The notes: a model not told the origin generated them from the sequence alone. 64,000 nucleotides of DNA from Pseudomonas sp. TTU2014-080ASC (GCF_001446935.1 NZ_LKKK01000002.1:124001-188000); one strand, 5' to 3'. Shown: positions 9,002 through 18,761, numbered from the stretch's first letter. Translations and numbers: made by a program.

Positions 9002-10489
9002 TTACCGGCTATTTCTCACACGCGACCACAGCGCACCCTTCGGGCCAAACACCGCAGCCGGCTCCGGGAACACACGCAACAACAGCAGATACAGTGCACA
9101 AGCCATGCCCATGGTCAGCGGCAGGCTGATATCAATCCCGCCAACCGACTCACCGAATGGGCCAACAAACTGTCCCGGCAGGTTGACGAAGCACAGGCCC
9201 ACGGCTGCACTTGGAATCCAGGCGATCATGGCGCGCCAGTTCCAGCCATTGCTGAACCAGTAACGACCACCGCGCTCACCGCGGGTGAACACCTGCAAGT
9301 CATGGGAATCGTAGAAACCACGGCGGTCGAGCAGGCCGATGATCATGATCACAATCCACGGCGTGGTGCAGGTCACGATCAGCACGGCAAAGGTCGATAC
9401 GCTCTGCACCAGATCCGCGACAAAGCGGCCGATAAAGATGAACGCAATCGCCGCCAGACCGATCAGCATCGTCGCCCGCACACGGCTCAGCACGCGCGGG
9501 AACATGCTCGACATATCCAACCCGGTGCCATACAGCGCCGTGGTGCCGGTGGACATGCCACCAATCACCGCCAGCAGGCACACCGGCAGGAAGTACCAGG
9601 CCGGAGAGATACTCAGCAAGCCACCGACATAGTTGTTCTGCTCGACATACTGCGGCGCCTGTACCGCCACGATGGTGGCCGTAGCCAGACCAAAGATGAA
9701 CGGGATCAGCGTCGCGATCTGCGCGCCGAACACCGCCCCCATGATGCGCAGCTTGGAGGTTTCACGCGGGATATAACGCGACCAGTCGCCGAGGAATGCC
9801 CCGAAGGAAACAGGGTTACTCATGGCGATCAGCGCAGCGCCGAGGAACGAAGCCCAGAAGCCTGCATCGTCCATGCTGATGCTGCCGGCGTAGTCAAAAT
9901 CGAATGCACCGGCGAAGGCAAAAATACCCAGCAGGAACAGCGCACTGGCACTGACTACAGCGATCTTGTTGACCCACAGCATGAAGCGGAAGCCATAGAT
10001 ACACACCGCCAGCACCAGCACAGCAAACAGGCCATAGGCAAAGCCCAAGGTCAGGTTGCTCTCCGGCAGGCCGAACAGGCGATGAGCACCGCCCACCAGC
10101 GCATCACCGGAACTCCACACTGAAAGCGAGAAGAACGCGACCGCCGTCAGCAGCGACAGGAATGAACCAACGATCCGGCCATGCACACCAAAGTGAGCGC
10201 TGGACGAAACCGCGTTGTTGGTGCCATTCAGCGCACCGAAGATGCCCATCGGCGCCAGAATCAGCGCACCGACTACCACACCCAGCAAGATGGCCATCAG
10301 GCCAGCCTGAAAGGACAGCCCGAATAGCACCGGGAAACTCCCCAGCACCGCCGTCGCAAAGGTATTGGCACCACCAAACACCAGCCTGAACAGATCAAGC
10401 GGCTTGGCATGCCGCTCGCTGGCCGGAATCTCCTCGATCCCGAACGTCTCAACCCGCGTTATCGGCTTAGCATTGTCAGCGTCACGCAT
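9002..10489 (-). CDS. NCS1-family permease (cytosine/purine permease-like)
   Basis: Inner-membrane permease of 495 aa with about 12 transmembrane segments. The first membrane block (FRLVFGGANTFATAVLGSFP, then GIFGALNGTNNAVSSSAHFG) is typical of nucleobase:cation symporter-1 proteins, and SNPVSFGAFLGDWSRYIP is another characteristic NCS1 stretch. Substrates in the family include cytosine, allantoin, hydantoins and purines. Here it sits directly downstream of gbuA on the same strand with an 86-base gap, so uptake of a guanidino compound such as guanidinobutyrate is a reasonable guess. Confidence 0.85.
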   Translation of the reverse strand: MRDADNAKPITRVETFGIEEIPASERHAKPLDLFRLVFGGANTFATAVLGSFPVLFGLSFQAGLMAILLGVVVGALILAPMGIFGALNGTNNAVSSSAHFGVHGRIVGSFLSLLTAVAFFSLSVWSSGDALVGGAHRLFGLPESNLTLGFAYGLFAVLVLAVCIYGFRFMLWVNKIAVVSASALFLLGIFAFAGAFDFDYAGSISMDDAGFWASFLGAALIAMSNPVSFGAFLGDWSRYIPRETSKLRIMGAVFGAQIATLIPFIFGLATATIVAVQAPQYVEQNNYVGGLLSISPAWYFLPVCLLAVIGGMSTGTTALYGTGLDMSSMFPRVLSRVRATMLIGLAAIAFIFIGRFVADLVQSVSTFAVLIVTCTTPWIVIMIIGLLDRRGFYDSHDLQVFTRGERGGRYWFSNGWNWRAMIAWIPSAAVGLCFVNLPGQFVGPFGESVGGIDISLPLTMGMACALYLLLLRVFPEPAAVFGPKGALWSRVRNSR

Positions 10490-10575
10490 GCTTTCTCTCC
10501 CGAGCCGCTCCTCCCGAGAAAATGGAACTTCATGAGCGGCTCTTTGTTGTTTTTATGGTCGGCTTATGGGGTGAA

Positions 10576-11535
10576 TCAGCGTTTCTGCACGCCAGGCAGA
10601 ACGCAGAGCATTTCGTACAGCAGGTTGGCACCGAGCAACGAGGTGTTGCCGGTGGTGTCGTAAGGCGGGGACACCTCAACCAGGTCGCAACCAATCAGGT
10701 CCAGACCTTCACAGCCACGGATGATTTCCATGCCCTGAATGGTGGTCAGGCCGCCGATTTCCGGGGTGCCGGTGCCCGGAGCCCAGGCTGGATCGATGCC
10801 GTCGATGTCGAAAGACAGGTAAACCGGGCCGCCGCCGACTTTCTCGCGCACTTCAGCCATCAGTGGTTCCAGCGACTTGTGCCAGCACTCTTCAGCCTGC
10901 ACCACACGGAAGCCCTGCTTGCGGCTCCAGTTGAAGTCTTCAGCGGTGTAGCCCTGAGCACGCAGGCCGATCTGTACCACGCGGTCGCAGTCCAGCAGGC
11001 CTTCTTCCACAGCGCGGCGGAAGGTGGTGCCGTGGGCGATTTTCTCGCCGAACATGTGGTCGTTAACGTCGGCGTGAGCATCGACGTGAACCAGACCGAT
11101 CTTGCCGTACTTCTTGTGCAGGGCACGCAGGATCGGCAGGGTGATGGTGTGGTCACCGCCCAAGGTCAGAGGCTTGATGCCCTGCTCGGCAATCACGTCA
11201 TACGCTTCTTCGATGATGCGTACGGCTTCGAGCATATTGAAGGTGTTGATGGCTACGTCACCGATATCAGCCACATTCAGCGACTCGAACGGCGCAGCGC
11301 CGGTGGCCATGTTGTACGGGCGGATCATCACGGATTGAGCGCGGATTTCACGCGGGCCGAAGCGGGTGCCGGAGCGCAGGGATGTGCCGATATCCAGCGG
11401 AATGCCGACAAATGCAGCGTCGAGTTTGCGCCGCTCTTCATCGCTCTGGATATGGGGCAAACGCATCATGGTGGCGATGCCGCCGAAACGGGGCATTTCA
11501 TTGCCGCCCAGGGGTTGGTGCAGGATCTTGTCCAT
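10576..11535 (-). CDS. gbuA: Guanidinobutyrase (4-guanidinobutyrate ureohydrolase)
   Basis: Mn2+-dependent ureohydrolase of the arginase/agmatinase family, 319 aa. It converts 4-guanidinobutyrate to GABA and urea. The three metal-binding blocks are present: GGDHTITLP, HVDAHADVND and SFDIDGIDPAWAPGTGTPE. The N-terminus (MDKILHQPLGGNEMPRFGGI) and the rest are close to the P. aeruginosa GbuA sequence as I remember it, which separates it from SpeB agmatinases and the guanidinopropionase GpuA. It leads a minus-strand run with two permeases, the decarboxylase and the aldehyde dehydrogenase. A 313-base region upstream carries a LysR-type inverted repeat (11621-11636). Confidence 0.92.
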   Translation of the reverse strand: MDKILHQPLGGNEMPRFGGIATMMRLPHIQSDEERRKLDAAFVGIPLDIGTSLRSGTRFGPREIRAQSVMIRPYNMATGAAPFESLNVADIGDVAINTFNMLEAVRIIEEAYDVIAEQGIKPLTLGGDHTITLPILRALHKKYGKIGLVHVDAHADVNDHMFGEKIAHGTTFRRAVEEGLLDCDRVVQIGLRAQGYTAEDFNWSRKQGFRVVQAEECWHKSLEPLMAEVREKVGGGPVYLSFDIDGIDPAWAPGTGTPEIGGLTTIQGMEIIRGCEGLDLIGCDLVEVSPPYDTTGNTSLLGANLLYEMLCVLPGVQKR

Positions 11536-11848
11536 GGGTGGGCCTCACGGTTAGTTATGGTTGTGGATTGATTCTTGGTCAGGACAAATTCGGGAAGAAT
11601 CGCCAATACCAAATATTTAGTTCATGAATTTATGAAGTATCGCTGTGTTGCCCCATTCAGAGAGGCGTGTTCCAGAACGGTTGCACCTAATCAGGCAGGC
11701 CGGTAAAACTGACCTTGATGCCGGGTTGCACCCGTGTACTGCGGGATTTATGGATGAATTTAACGGACCGTGAGGTGCCTTCACCGAAGTTAAGACGACC
11801 TCACGGAAGCAAAGCTTTAATCCTCCTGACGACTGAAAAAGCGCCGCT
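11536..11848. other. Promoter region of gbuA
   Basis: This stretch of 313 bases without a gene separates gbuA from the ABC transporter gene. It contains the TTCAT-N6-ATGAA inverted repeat described separately and, at its right end, the transporter operon terminator. I could not pick out convincing -35/-10 boxes. Confidence 0.5.
11621..11636. promoter_or_regulatory. LysR-type inverted repeat upstream of gbuA
   Basis: TTCAT, six bases, ATGAA, centred about 93 bases before the gbuA start. Spacing and symmetry fit a LysR-type (T-N11-A) recognition site. The arms resemble those of the repeat at 16353-16370 next to the LysR gene. Binding is not shown. Confidence 0.4.
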
Positions 11849-11862
11849 TTATTCAGCGCTTT
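11836..11862 (-). terminator. Intrinsic terminator overlapping the end of the ABC transporter gene
   Basis: Seven base-pair stem (AAAGCGC with GCGCTTT) and a minus-strand T-run at 11836-11840. The stem includes the last codons and stop of the transporter gene, so termination is built into the gene end. Confidence 0.7.
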
Positions 11863-13366
11863 CCAAACCGATGAAACGACGAACGCGCTCGTTATCACCC
11901 TGACGAATCGCTTCCGGCGCAGCATCCAACTGCACATAGCCGCCTTCCATGAAGATCACCCGGTCAGAGATCGACATGGCGAAGTCCATTTCATGGGTCA
12001 CGATCAGCATGGTCATGCCTTCGCGGGCCAGATCACGGATCACGTTAAGCACATCGCCTACCAACTCCGGATCAAGCGCTGAAGTTGGTTCGTCGAAGAG
12101 CATGATGTCTGGCTTCATCGCCAACGCCCGGGCAATCGCCACGCGCTGCTGCTGACCACCGGAAAGCTGGTGCGGATACTTGTCGGCATGAGCCAGCAGG
12201 CCCACCTTGTCGAGCAATGCCAGCGCCTGTTGGCGCAGGCTGACGCTGTCGCCAAGACCGTGATAACGGGGCGCCATGACCACGTTTTCAAGAATGGTGC
12301 GATGCGGAAACAGGTTGAAGCCCTGGAACACCATACCGATACGCAGGATGCCAGCGCGCTGGCGGTTGTTATCCGGGCGGTCACCGGCCTGAATAAAGCT
12401 CTCACCGAACAGCACGATTTCGCCCTGATCAATCGACTCCAGGCCATTGATGGTGCGGATCAGCGAGGTCTTGCCGGAACCTGATGGGCCGATGATGGAA
12501 ATCACTTCACCCGAACGCACAGTCAGATCAATGCCCTTGAGCACCTGATGACTGCCGTAACTCTTGGTGATGCCATTAAGGCGCAGGGCATCCGGCGCAC
12601 CGGTCTGTTCCGCTTGCTTCGGGCTGCTGGTGACCTGCGGCAGGGTGCTGCGCAAGTTCTCAACCAGCGCCACATCCAGTGTCTCCGGTTTGCGTCGGGA
12701 AATATCCAGATAGCGCTCCAGGTACTGCAAGCCCCAACCAAACAGGCTGACGATCAGCACGTAATAAACCGCCACGGCACCTAGGGTTTCCAGTACCAGA
12801 AAGTTTTGTGCATACAGGCGCTGGCCGACCATCAACAGTTCGGTCAGTGCAATCACTGACACCAGTGAGGTCAGCTTAACGATGGTCACGTATTCATTGG
12901 TCAGCGTCGGCAGTGCGATACGCAGTGCTTGTGGCACTACGATCAACCGCTGCGTACCCAAGGTGCGGATACCCAGCGCGCGGGCGGCTTCACGTTGACC
13001 CTTGGCCACGGAAATCAGACCGCCACGATGAATTTCAGCCATGTACGCTGCCTCGGTCAAAACCAAGGCCAGCAGACCGGCATAAAACGGATTGGACAGA
13101 ATCGCCCCGCTGCCCGGCAGCAGTTGCGGCAAGTTATAGACGAAAATCAACAGCACCAGCAGCGGTACGCTGCGGAAGAACCACACATAAACAGAGGCCG
13201 GAGCGCTGTACCAACGGCTGGATGACTGTTTTGCGCTGGCCAGTGCAAAACCCAGAATCAGGCCGATAATCCAGGCCAGACTGCTGAGCTTCACTACGGT
13301 CCAGCTGGCGGCCCAGAAAGCCGGCATGGAAAACAGTGAAAAAAAGTAGCTCCATTCGAATTGCAT
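11849..13366 (-). CDS. Amino-acid ABC transporter, permease fused to ATP-binding subunit
   Basis: Fusion of the two inner-membrane components of a polar amino-acid importer, 505 aa. Residues 1-230 form a HisM/GlnP-type permease with the EAA loop (EAARALGIRTLGTQRLIVVP). After a linker of about 45 residues, residues 265-505 form a GlnQ-type ATPase with Walker A GPSGSGKTS, signature LSGGQQQR, Walker B IMLFDEPTSALD and switch histidine VTHEM. The start at 13366 is chosen because GAGGTG lies six bases upstream; a GTG nine bases earlier would overlap that site. It follows the periplasmic binding protein gene in a four-gene operon. Fused permease-ATPase proteins are less common than separate subunits but known. 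Confidence 0.9.
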   Translation of the reverse strand: MQFEWSYFFSLFSMPAFWAASWTVVKLSSLAWIIGLILGFALASAKQSSSRWYSAPASVYVWFFRSVPLLVLLIFVYNLPQLLPGSGAILSNPFYAGLLALVLTEAAYMAEIHRGGLISVAKGQREAARALGIRTLGTQRLIVVPQALRIALPTLTNEYVTIVKLTSLVSVIALTELLMVGQRLYAQNFLVLETLGAVAVYYVLIVSLFGWGLQYLERYLDISRRKPETLDVALVENLRSTLPQVTSSPKQAEQTGAPDALRLNGITKSYGSHQVLKGIDLTVRSGEVISIIGPSGSGKTSLIRTINGLESIDQGEIVLFGESFIQAGDRPDNNRQRAGILRIGMVFQGFNLFPHRTILENVVMAPRYHGLGDSVSLRQQALALLDKVGLLAHADKYPHQLSGGQQQRVAIARALAMKPDIMLFDEPTSALDPELVGDVLNVIRDLAREGMTMLIVTHEMDFAMSISDRVIFMEGGYVQLDAAPEAIRQGDNERVRRFIGLESAE

Positions 13367-13473
13367 ACGCGTCACCTCATGCTTTCAGGCCGCCATCCCT
13401 GGCCACCAGTTGAACGCCGCCTAGTCAACTGAGAGCTTGCGCTGCTCGTCTGCGGCGTTCATTACGGGTCTTA

Positions 13474-14280
13474 TCAGGCTTCTTCCAGGTTGTACTTCTT
13501 CAGCAGCTCGGCGTATTCGCCGCTGGCTTTGAACTCATCCAGCGCTTTCTGCAGGCCGTCGAGCAGTTGCTGGTTGCCCTTCTTCACATAGATACCCAGC
13601 ACTTGCGGGTAGATCGCCGCCGGAGAGCTGATGACGATGCGGCCACGGGCCTTATCCACAATCATCTTGGAGGCCGCATCAATTTCCACATGCGCCTGAA
13701 TGTGGCCGGACAGCAGTGCTTGAGAGGCTTCCGAGGTGGTCGGGTATTCATTCACCTTGATTGCACCGGCGCCTTTTTCTGCGCAGTAGCCCGCAGACAG
13801 ATCATTCAGCTTTTTGATCCAGGTGGTGCCCTGTTGCATGCCCACTGTCTTGCCGCACAGGTCTTCCGGAACCGCTGGTTTATCAGTGGCGTCGCCGCGC
13901 ACCATGATCGCCGCACCGGTCTGCGCATATGGGATCGCATCAGCCTGCTCCAGACGCTCAGGCAGGATGTACATGCCTGAGATGATGGTGTCGTAACGGT
14001 TGGCGTTCAGGCCCAGCACCAGGTTAGGGAAACGGGTGTCGTTGAAAGTCGCTTCAAGGCCCATGCGCTTGGCCAGCGCCGCCGACACTTCCGGATCGAA
14101 GCCTTTAACTTCTTCGCCTTCGTAGTATTCGAACGGCGGATAAGAGATTTCCATGCCGACTTTCAGCTCGTTAGCGCTGATGGTTTTCACCTCAGCAGCC
14201 TGAGCAGTACCGAACTGCACAAGGCCTGCAACAACGCAGGAGGCCAGAGTGGTGTTTCGAATGATTGTGTTGAGTTTCAT
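13474..14280 (-). CDS. Amino-acid ABC transporter substrate-binding protein
   Basis: Periplasmic solute-binding protein of 268 aa. Residues 1-28 are a signal peptide ending in TAQAAEVK. The mature protein has the family 3 pattern (KVGMEISYPPFEYYEGEEVKGFDPE near the start, then DTIISGMYILPERLEQ and GTTWIKKLNDLSAGYC). It delivers its ligand to the fused permease-ATPase encoded 107 bases downstream. The co-transcribed oxygenase and isomerase suggest a modified or guanidino amino acid, but the ligand is not evident. Confidence 0.9.
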   Translation of the reverse strand: MKLNTIIRNTTLASCVVAGLVQFGTAQAAEVKTISANELKVGMEISYPPFEYYEGEEVKGFDPEVSAALAKRMGLEATFNDTRFPNLVLGLNANRYDTIISGMYILPERLEQADAIPYAQTGAAIMVRGDATDKPAVPEDLCGKTVGMQQGTTWIKKLNDLSAGYCAEKGAGAIKVNEYPTTSEASQALLSGHIQAHVEIDAASKMIVDKARGRIVISSPAAIYPQVLGIYVKKGNQQLLDGLQKALDEFKASGEYAELLKKYNLEEA

Positions 14281-14306
14281 TGTTGTTATCTCCTGATGGC
14301 TACGGT

Positions 14307-15344
14307 TCAGAGTGCGCTGGGTTGATTCTTCAAATGGCCGAAGCTGGAAGGGCGGCGGGCATGTTCGGGCAGGCTGAGTTCGCCCGCCTCAACACGGGCC
14401 TTGAGGTACTCATAGGTCTGCAGAGCCTGAGCCCACATGTGCTCGCCGATGCTGATGGTTTCGTAGTTCTTGCCGGTTTCAGCGAACTGCGGAAGCGGAC
14501 GAATCTGAGTGTGGTAATCACAGGCGTAGAAGTACGGGAAGGAGTAACGCTCCTCGCCGACTTTGCGCACGCGGTGCGAAGTGGCAACGAAGGTGCCGCC
14601 GCTCATGACTTCCAGCATGTCGCCGATGTTCACCACAAAGGCGCCTTCAACCGGCGGTGCATCAATCCAGTCACCCAGATCGTTCATCACCTCAAGACCC
14701 GGCTTGTCGGCCAGCAGAATGGTGAAACACTCATAATCGGTGTGCGCACCAATGCCCGGCGCATCGTGGGCTTCGCCATCGAACGGGTAATGGATCAGAC
14801 GCAGCTTGGACGGCGGGAACTTGGCCATCTCGTCAAAGGTGTTTTCTTCAATCCCCAGCGCCAGCGCAAAGCCACGGAACAGCACCTGGCCGAGGCCGTA
14901 AACGCGGGCGTAATAGGCTTGCACGGCCTCTTTGAAACCCGGCACTTCTGGCCAGTTATTCGGCCCCAGCAGCGGCGTTCCGGCGACGAACAGCGGGTTA
15001 TCACGGGGCACTTCGAAGCCAATATCAAAGGCTTCTTTACGGTCCGGCTTGCCTTTTGAATAGCGCTCTTCGCCTTCCGGCACATAGCCTTTGTGGCTTT
15101 CCGATTTGCCGATGTAGTGGGCCATTTTCGCGTCCATATCTTGGGCGAAATAGTCCTCGGCAGCTTTGTGCAGACCTGCAATCAAGTGATCTTCAATGCC
15201 ATGCCCACTGATATACAAAAAGCCAACATCACGGGCCGCTTTGCCCAGCTCTTCAGCCACCGCCTGACGGTCAGCCAGATCGGCGCTGAACAACCCGCTG
15301 ATATTCACCACCGGGATTTCGGTAAAGGTTTTCGATGTGCTCAT
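14307..15344 (-). CDS. 2-oxoglutarate/Fe(II)-dependent dioxygenase, isopenicillin N synthase-like
   Basis: Oxygenase of 345 aa with an N-terminal DIOX_N region ([10 protein letters not shown], then [14 protein letters not shown]) and a double-stranded beta-helix core. The iron ligands are the HTD of [14 protein letters not shown] and the later histidine of ATSHRVRKV; the 2-oxoglutarate-binding arginine is in [11 protein letters not shown]. It is encoded between the isomerase gene (10 bases upstream) and the binding-protein gene of an amino-acid importer, so an imported amino acid or derivative is the likely substrate. Some members of this clade release guanidine from arginine-like substrates. 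That would suit this locus but is only a possibility. Confidence 0.88.
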   Translation of the reverse strand: MSTSKTFTEIPVVNISGLFSADLADRQAVAEELGKAARDVGFLYISGHGIEDHLIAGLHKAAEDYFAQDMDAKMAHYIGKSESHKGYVPEGEERYSKGKPDRKEAFDIGFEVPRDNPLFVAGTPLLGPNNWPEVPGFKEAVQAYYARVYGLGQVLFRGFALALGIEENTFDEMAKFPPSKLRLIHYPFDGEAHDAPGIGAHTDYECFTILLADKPGLEVMNDLGDWIDAPPVEGAFVVNIGDMLEVMSGGTFVATSHRVRKVGEERYSFPYFYACDYHTQIRPLPQFAETGKNYETISIGEHMWAQALQTYEYLKARVEAGELSLPEHARRPSSFGHLKNQPSAL

Positions 15345-15354
15345 CACAGTGCTC

Positions 15355-16197
15355 TCAACGACTGCTAAAACGATGGAAGTGCTGGCGCTCGCAATTACCC
15401 ATCCACTGATTCAGGCCCCACAGATCTGCGACCGGGACATCGGTGAAAGGCAAGTGGTGGAGGTAGCCGTCCGGGCCAAACTCAGGGGTCATGGTGGTGA
15501 CCTCAAAGCCGCGGCGGGCCTGACTGGTCCAGATGTTTTCCCAGTGGCGCTGATGGAACAGGAGGTTCTCAGCGTGCTCAGGCGCGCCCGGATGTGGCAC
15601 TTGCGGGCCTTGGTCGTAACCCACGCGGGCCTGGATGTGATCAACCCGCTCGATGAAGCTCGACAGATCGTCAGTCGGATCATCCAGCAGGCGTTCGCAG
15701 GTCACGATCCAGTGGCTGATATCGCTGGTCAGGCGCAGTTCGGGCACCTGACGGATAACGTCCAGCGTCACCCACGGGCTATACAGGGAGCGGCCACGGT
15801 GAATTTCGAAGCAGCACTCAAGGCCGCTTTCGTTGCCAAGCTCCACGGCGCGGCCGAAGAAATCCACCTGCTCGGCCAATGACCAACGGTCATTACCCGC
15901 CAGCACGTTGACCTTCTTCGGGCTCAGCTCAGCGGCCCACTGCAATTTGGCGGCAAGATCGTTGAGGTGCGTTTGCGGACTGTGGCTCTGCTGAGGCAGC
16001 ACAGGCGTTGAAGTGAACAGTGTTGCGATGTAGGGAATGCGTTGCTCGCGCAAAACGCGGGCATTGGCGGTGCGTTGTGCGGATGATTCCGGGATACGTG
16101 CTTCTAATCCGTCAAAACCGGCGGCCAGTAGCTCATCTACGGCTTCATTCCAGGTTCCACGGTAGCCCCAAAGCGTACGGAAGAGTTCCAGTCGCAT
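15355..16197 (-). CDS. Sugar phosphate isomerase/epimerase-like TIM-barrel protein
   Basis: Xylose isomerase-like TIM-barrel (AP endonuclease 2 superfamily), 280 aa. Probable metal-site residues are the glutamate in [11 protein letters not shown], the aspartate and histidine in LTSDISHW, a histidine in VDHIQARVG and the glutamate in [13 protein letters not shown] prefer the ATG at 16197 because AAGGAG is six bases upstream; the in-frame ATG at 16203 abuts that site. First gene of the operon with the oxygenase and ABC importer, divergent from a LysR regulator. The family covers isomerases, epimerases and dehydratases, so the reaction is unknown. Confidence 0.82.
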   Translation of the reverse strand: MRLELFRTLWGYRGTWNEAVDELLAAGFDGLEARIPESSAQRTANARVLREQRIPYIATLFTSTPVLPQQSHSPQTHLNDLAAKLQWAAELSPKKVNVLAGNDRWSLAEQVDFFGRAVELGNESGLECCFEIHRGRSLYSPWVTLDVIRQVPELRLTSDISHWIVTCERLLDDPTDDLSSFIERVDHIQARVGYDQGPQVPHPGAPEHAENLLFHQRHWENIWTSQARRGFEVTTMTPEFGPDGYLHHLPFTDVPVADLWGLNQWMGNCERQHFHRFSSR

Positions 16198-16352
16198 GGC
16201 CATCTCCTTTTCAGGTCGAAGGTCTGCGGCAGATTTGTAAGGAACGGTACGTGCCGTTCAGTGACGTCCGATAACATCCGGCGTCTCGTTCTAATGTGGT
16301 TTGATTCTTCTTGCTAACGCCGTCGAATTAAATTGCGTATCTGAAATAATCA

Positions 16353-16370
16353 CTTCAGAAATATCTGAAG
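16353..16370. promoter_or_regulatory. LysR-type operator between the isomerase operon and the LysR gene
   Basis: CTTCAGA and TCTGAAG, seven-base arms around AATA, form a T-N11-A type dyad in the divergent intergenic region. It lies 156 bases from the isomerase start and 74 bases from the LysR start, the usual position for an autoregulatory and activating LysR site. Confidence 0.65.
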
Positions 16371-16443
16371 TAACGCTGAATGGCTGATGAATCGCAGGCT
16401 CCGGCGCGATACACTGCCGTCATCCCCATACCAAAATATTGTT

Positions 16444-17334
16444 ATGTCTTCCGTTCTGCCCGACCTCAAACTGCTGCGAATCTTCACTGCCGTCGTCCGC
16501 CACCAGGGTTTTGCTGCTGCACAGCAGGAGCTGAACCTGTCCACATCCGCCATCAGCACCTACATGAGCCAGCTGGAAAATCAGCTGGGTATTGTGCTGT
16601 GCCATCGCGGTCGTGGCGGCTTCAGCCTGACCAGCAAAGGCGAGTTGTTCTATCAGGAATGTTTACGCCTGCTGGGAGAAATGGAGAGTTTCGAGCGCTA
16701 TTCCGCCGCCCTTAAAGGCGAGCTGCGCGGCACCCTCAACCTCGGCGTACTGGATGCAGTGGTGGGGGATTCCGCTCTGCCACTAGCCGATGTCATCGGT
16801 GCATATAGCCAGGAGTATCCGGCGGTTCACCTTTATCTCTCGGTGCAAAGCCCGCACGAACTGCAAATGGCCGTGATGGAGAACCGTCTTGATCTGGCCA
16901 TCGGCGCGTTCTTCACCCGCATGAACGGCCTGGTTTACCAGCCGCTTTACCGTGAGCAGCACTGGCTGTATTGCAGCGAACGGCACTCACTGTTTAAAGC
17001 ACGCCGCATCCCCGCCGAAGTAATTACGCAGCAGCGCATGGTTGGTCGCGGTTATTGGAGCCAGGCCGAACTGGCGCGACACGGTTTCAAGCACAGCGCG
17101 GCGACGGTTGAGTCGATGGAAGCCCAACTGATTCTGGTGCTGTCCGGCGCCTATATCGGTTACCTGCCGGAACACTACGCACAGCACTGGGTTGATCAGG
17201 GCAAGTTACGCGTGCTGTCCCCGGCAACCTTCGGCTACCAAGCGCCGTTCTCCCTGATTCTGCGCCGTGGTCGTCTGCGTGAGCCGCTGATTCAGGCCTT
17301 CCGCGATCTGCTCAAAGTGCAGTTCAGCAAGTAA
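16444..17334 (+). CDS. LysR-family transcriptional regulator
   Basis: LysR-type regulator of 296 aa. The N-terminal winged helix covers about residues 5-65 (LKLLRIFTAVVRHQGFAAAQ, then TSAISTYMSQLENQLGIVLC), and a two-lobed effector-binding domain follows. The start at 16444 gives the usual length; an upstream in-frame ATG at 16387 would add 19 atypical residues. It is divergent from the isomerase-oxygenase-ABC operon with a dyad between them, so it probably controls that operon. Its 3' end overlaps the convergent HDOD gene by 11 bases. Confidence 0.9.
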   Translation: MSSVLPDLKLLRIFTAVVRHQGFAAAQQELNLSTSAISTYMSQLENQLGIVLCHRGRGGFSLTSKGELFYQECLRLLGEMESFERYSAALKGELRGTLNLGVLDAVVGDSALPLADVIGAYSQEYPAVHLYLSVQSPHELQMAVMENRLDLAIGAFFTRMNGLVYQPLYREQHWLYCSERHSLFKARRIPAEVITQQRMVGRGYWSQAELARHGFKHSAATVESMEAQLILVLSGAYIGYLPEHYAQHWVDQGKLRVLSPATFGYQAPFSLILRRGRLREPLIQAFRDLLKVQFSK

Positions 17335-18535
17335 TCGCAGCGGGGCGCGGCACGCGCCCCAATACACTGATATCCAGGCGCAACAAGCGCACGCAGCGCT
17401 CATCTCGCAGACTGGTCAACGGTATATCAGGCGGCGTTTGCATGATCAGACGCGTCAGGTTCAGCACCAGCGCCTCACGGCTAAATACGCCCTGACTGAG
17501 CATGTAATAGGCAGCGATCAATTCACGCAAACTCAGTGGCAACCGCCACTGCATGCGCAGCGCCGAACCAAAACCAGCAGAGCGACTGGCGAACGCGTCG
17601 CGGATTTCTTCTTCGCTCAGTTCACCGCCAGCATCGAGCCAATTCTGCAGGCTACGCAACAAGGCCAGTTCACCGATGTTATGCAGCAGACCTGCGGTGT
17701 AGCACAGCTCACCATCGAGCTTCAGGTCATCGGCCAGCCAATGGCTCAACTCGGCACTACCTTGCGCCTGCTGCCAAACCTCAAGCGCCAACGTTGACAG
17801 ACGCTCATCACTGAGCCGGGCATTGCGCTGCAAGGCCATGCCCAAAACCAGATTAAGCGTACGCGCCTGCCCCAAACGGCTAAGGGCCTGAGCCAGTGTC
17901 TGGCATGGCGCACCATGGTGTTGTGCGGCGCTGTTGGCAGCCGCGATCAGACGGGCAGTGATTTGCGGATCGCGAATAAACAGCTGCTCTAATTCACGCA
18001 GGTCACATTCTTTGCTGTTGAGTCGCTGAATGACGGCGTCACGCACCTCCGTCAGCAGCGGTGCACCCTGACCGCCGAGCCGGGACGCCTCAAGGTGCAG
18101 GGACAGCGTCGCAGCCCTTGGAATCTTCTCCACACTCTTTTGCTGCACCGTGCCCAACAAACCGGACAAGCGCTGACGCAGCTGTTCTGCATTGAACGGT
18201 TTTGCCAGATAGGCCGAAGGGGCCAGCGGGCGGGCTGCACGTACGCTGCTAGCATCCAAGCGGTCGGTGATCAGAATAAACGGCAGCGATGAGGCCGGAG
18301 CCAACCGGCGCACCTCACGCAGTAAATCCAAGCCGTCCATCACCGGTAAATCACCATCAGCGATAACCAGCTTTGGCAACCGTCGCTTGCACTGCGTCAG
18401 TGCTGAACGCCCATCGGAAAACTTCTCGATACGCGCAGCAGGCCAAACATCCCGCACAAGCTGGACAAGCAAATCGGCTGTCCATAGGTCTGCATCAGCG
18501 ATAACCACATCCGCAGTTTTAACCGGCGAAACCAT
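17324..18535 (-). CDS. Response regulator with HDOD output domain
   Basis: Two-domain signalling protein of 403 aa. Residues 8-125 are a receiver domain: acidic residues in VVIADADL, the probable phospho-acceptor aspartate in LVIADGDLPVMDGLDLL, and the conserved lysine in YLAKPFNAEQLRQRL. Residues 150-360 are an HDOD domain (LEQLFIRDPQITARLIAAAN, then AGLLHNIGELALL). HDOD proteins regulate signalling or cell-cycle processes by mechanisms still unclear. The start is supported by TGAGG four bases upstream. No cognate kinase is adjacent. It is not obviously part of the catabolic operons. Confidence 0.85.
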   Translation of the reverse strand: MVSPVKTADVVIADADLWTADLLVQLVRDVWPAARIEKFSDGRSALTQCKRRLPKLVIADGDLPVMDGLDLLREVRRLAPASSLPFILITDRLDASSVRAARPLAPSAYLAKPFNAEQLRQRLSGLLGTVQQKSVEKIPRAATLSLHLEASRLGGQGAPLLTEVRDAVIQRLNSKECDLRELEQLFIRDPQITARLIAAANSAAQHHGAPCQTLAQALSRLGQARTLNLVLGMALQRNARLSDERLSTLALEVWQQAQGSAELSHWLADDLKLDGELCYTAGLLHNIGELALLRSLQNWLDAGGELSEEEIRDAFASRSAGFGSALRMQWRLPLSLRELIAAYYMLSQGVFSREALVLNLTRLIMQTPPDIPLTSLRDERCVRLLRLDISVLGRVPRPAAITC

Positions 18536-18761
18536 AGAACCTCAGGAAGAACAATCGGCAAGCCCAGGTTCAAGAAGCCATATCCCGGACAAGTGAAGTG
18601 CAGAGGTGAAAGAAGGTCTTAAAACTCAAATATTATGAGTACCATGGTACCCATATAGCTAATAGGGTTTTGCTATTCACGTCATATGAATAACAAAAGA
18701 GCTCTTCCTCTAAGCGCAACCATTAGCTCGAAACCTGCGTATTTTACACCCGATATCAAGC

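Noticed and set aside
13376..16443. Guanidine riboswitch near the oxygenase/ABC operon
   Set aside because: No tandem ACGR-loop hairpins or ykkC-like folds could be recognised before any of these genes.
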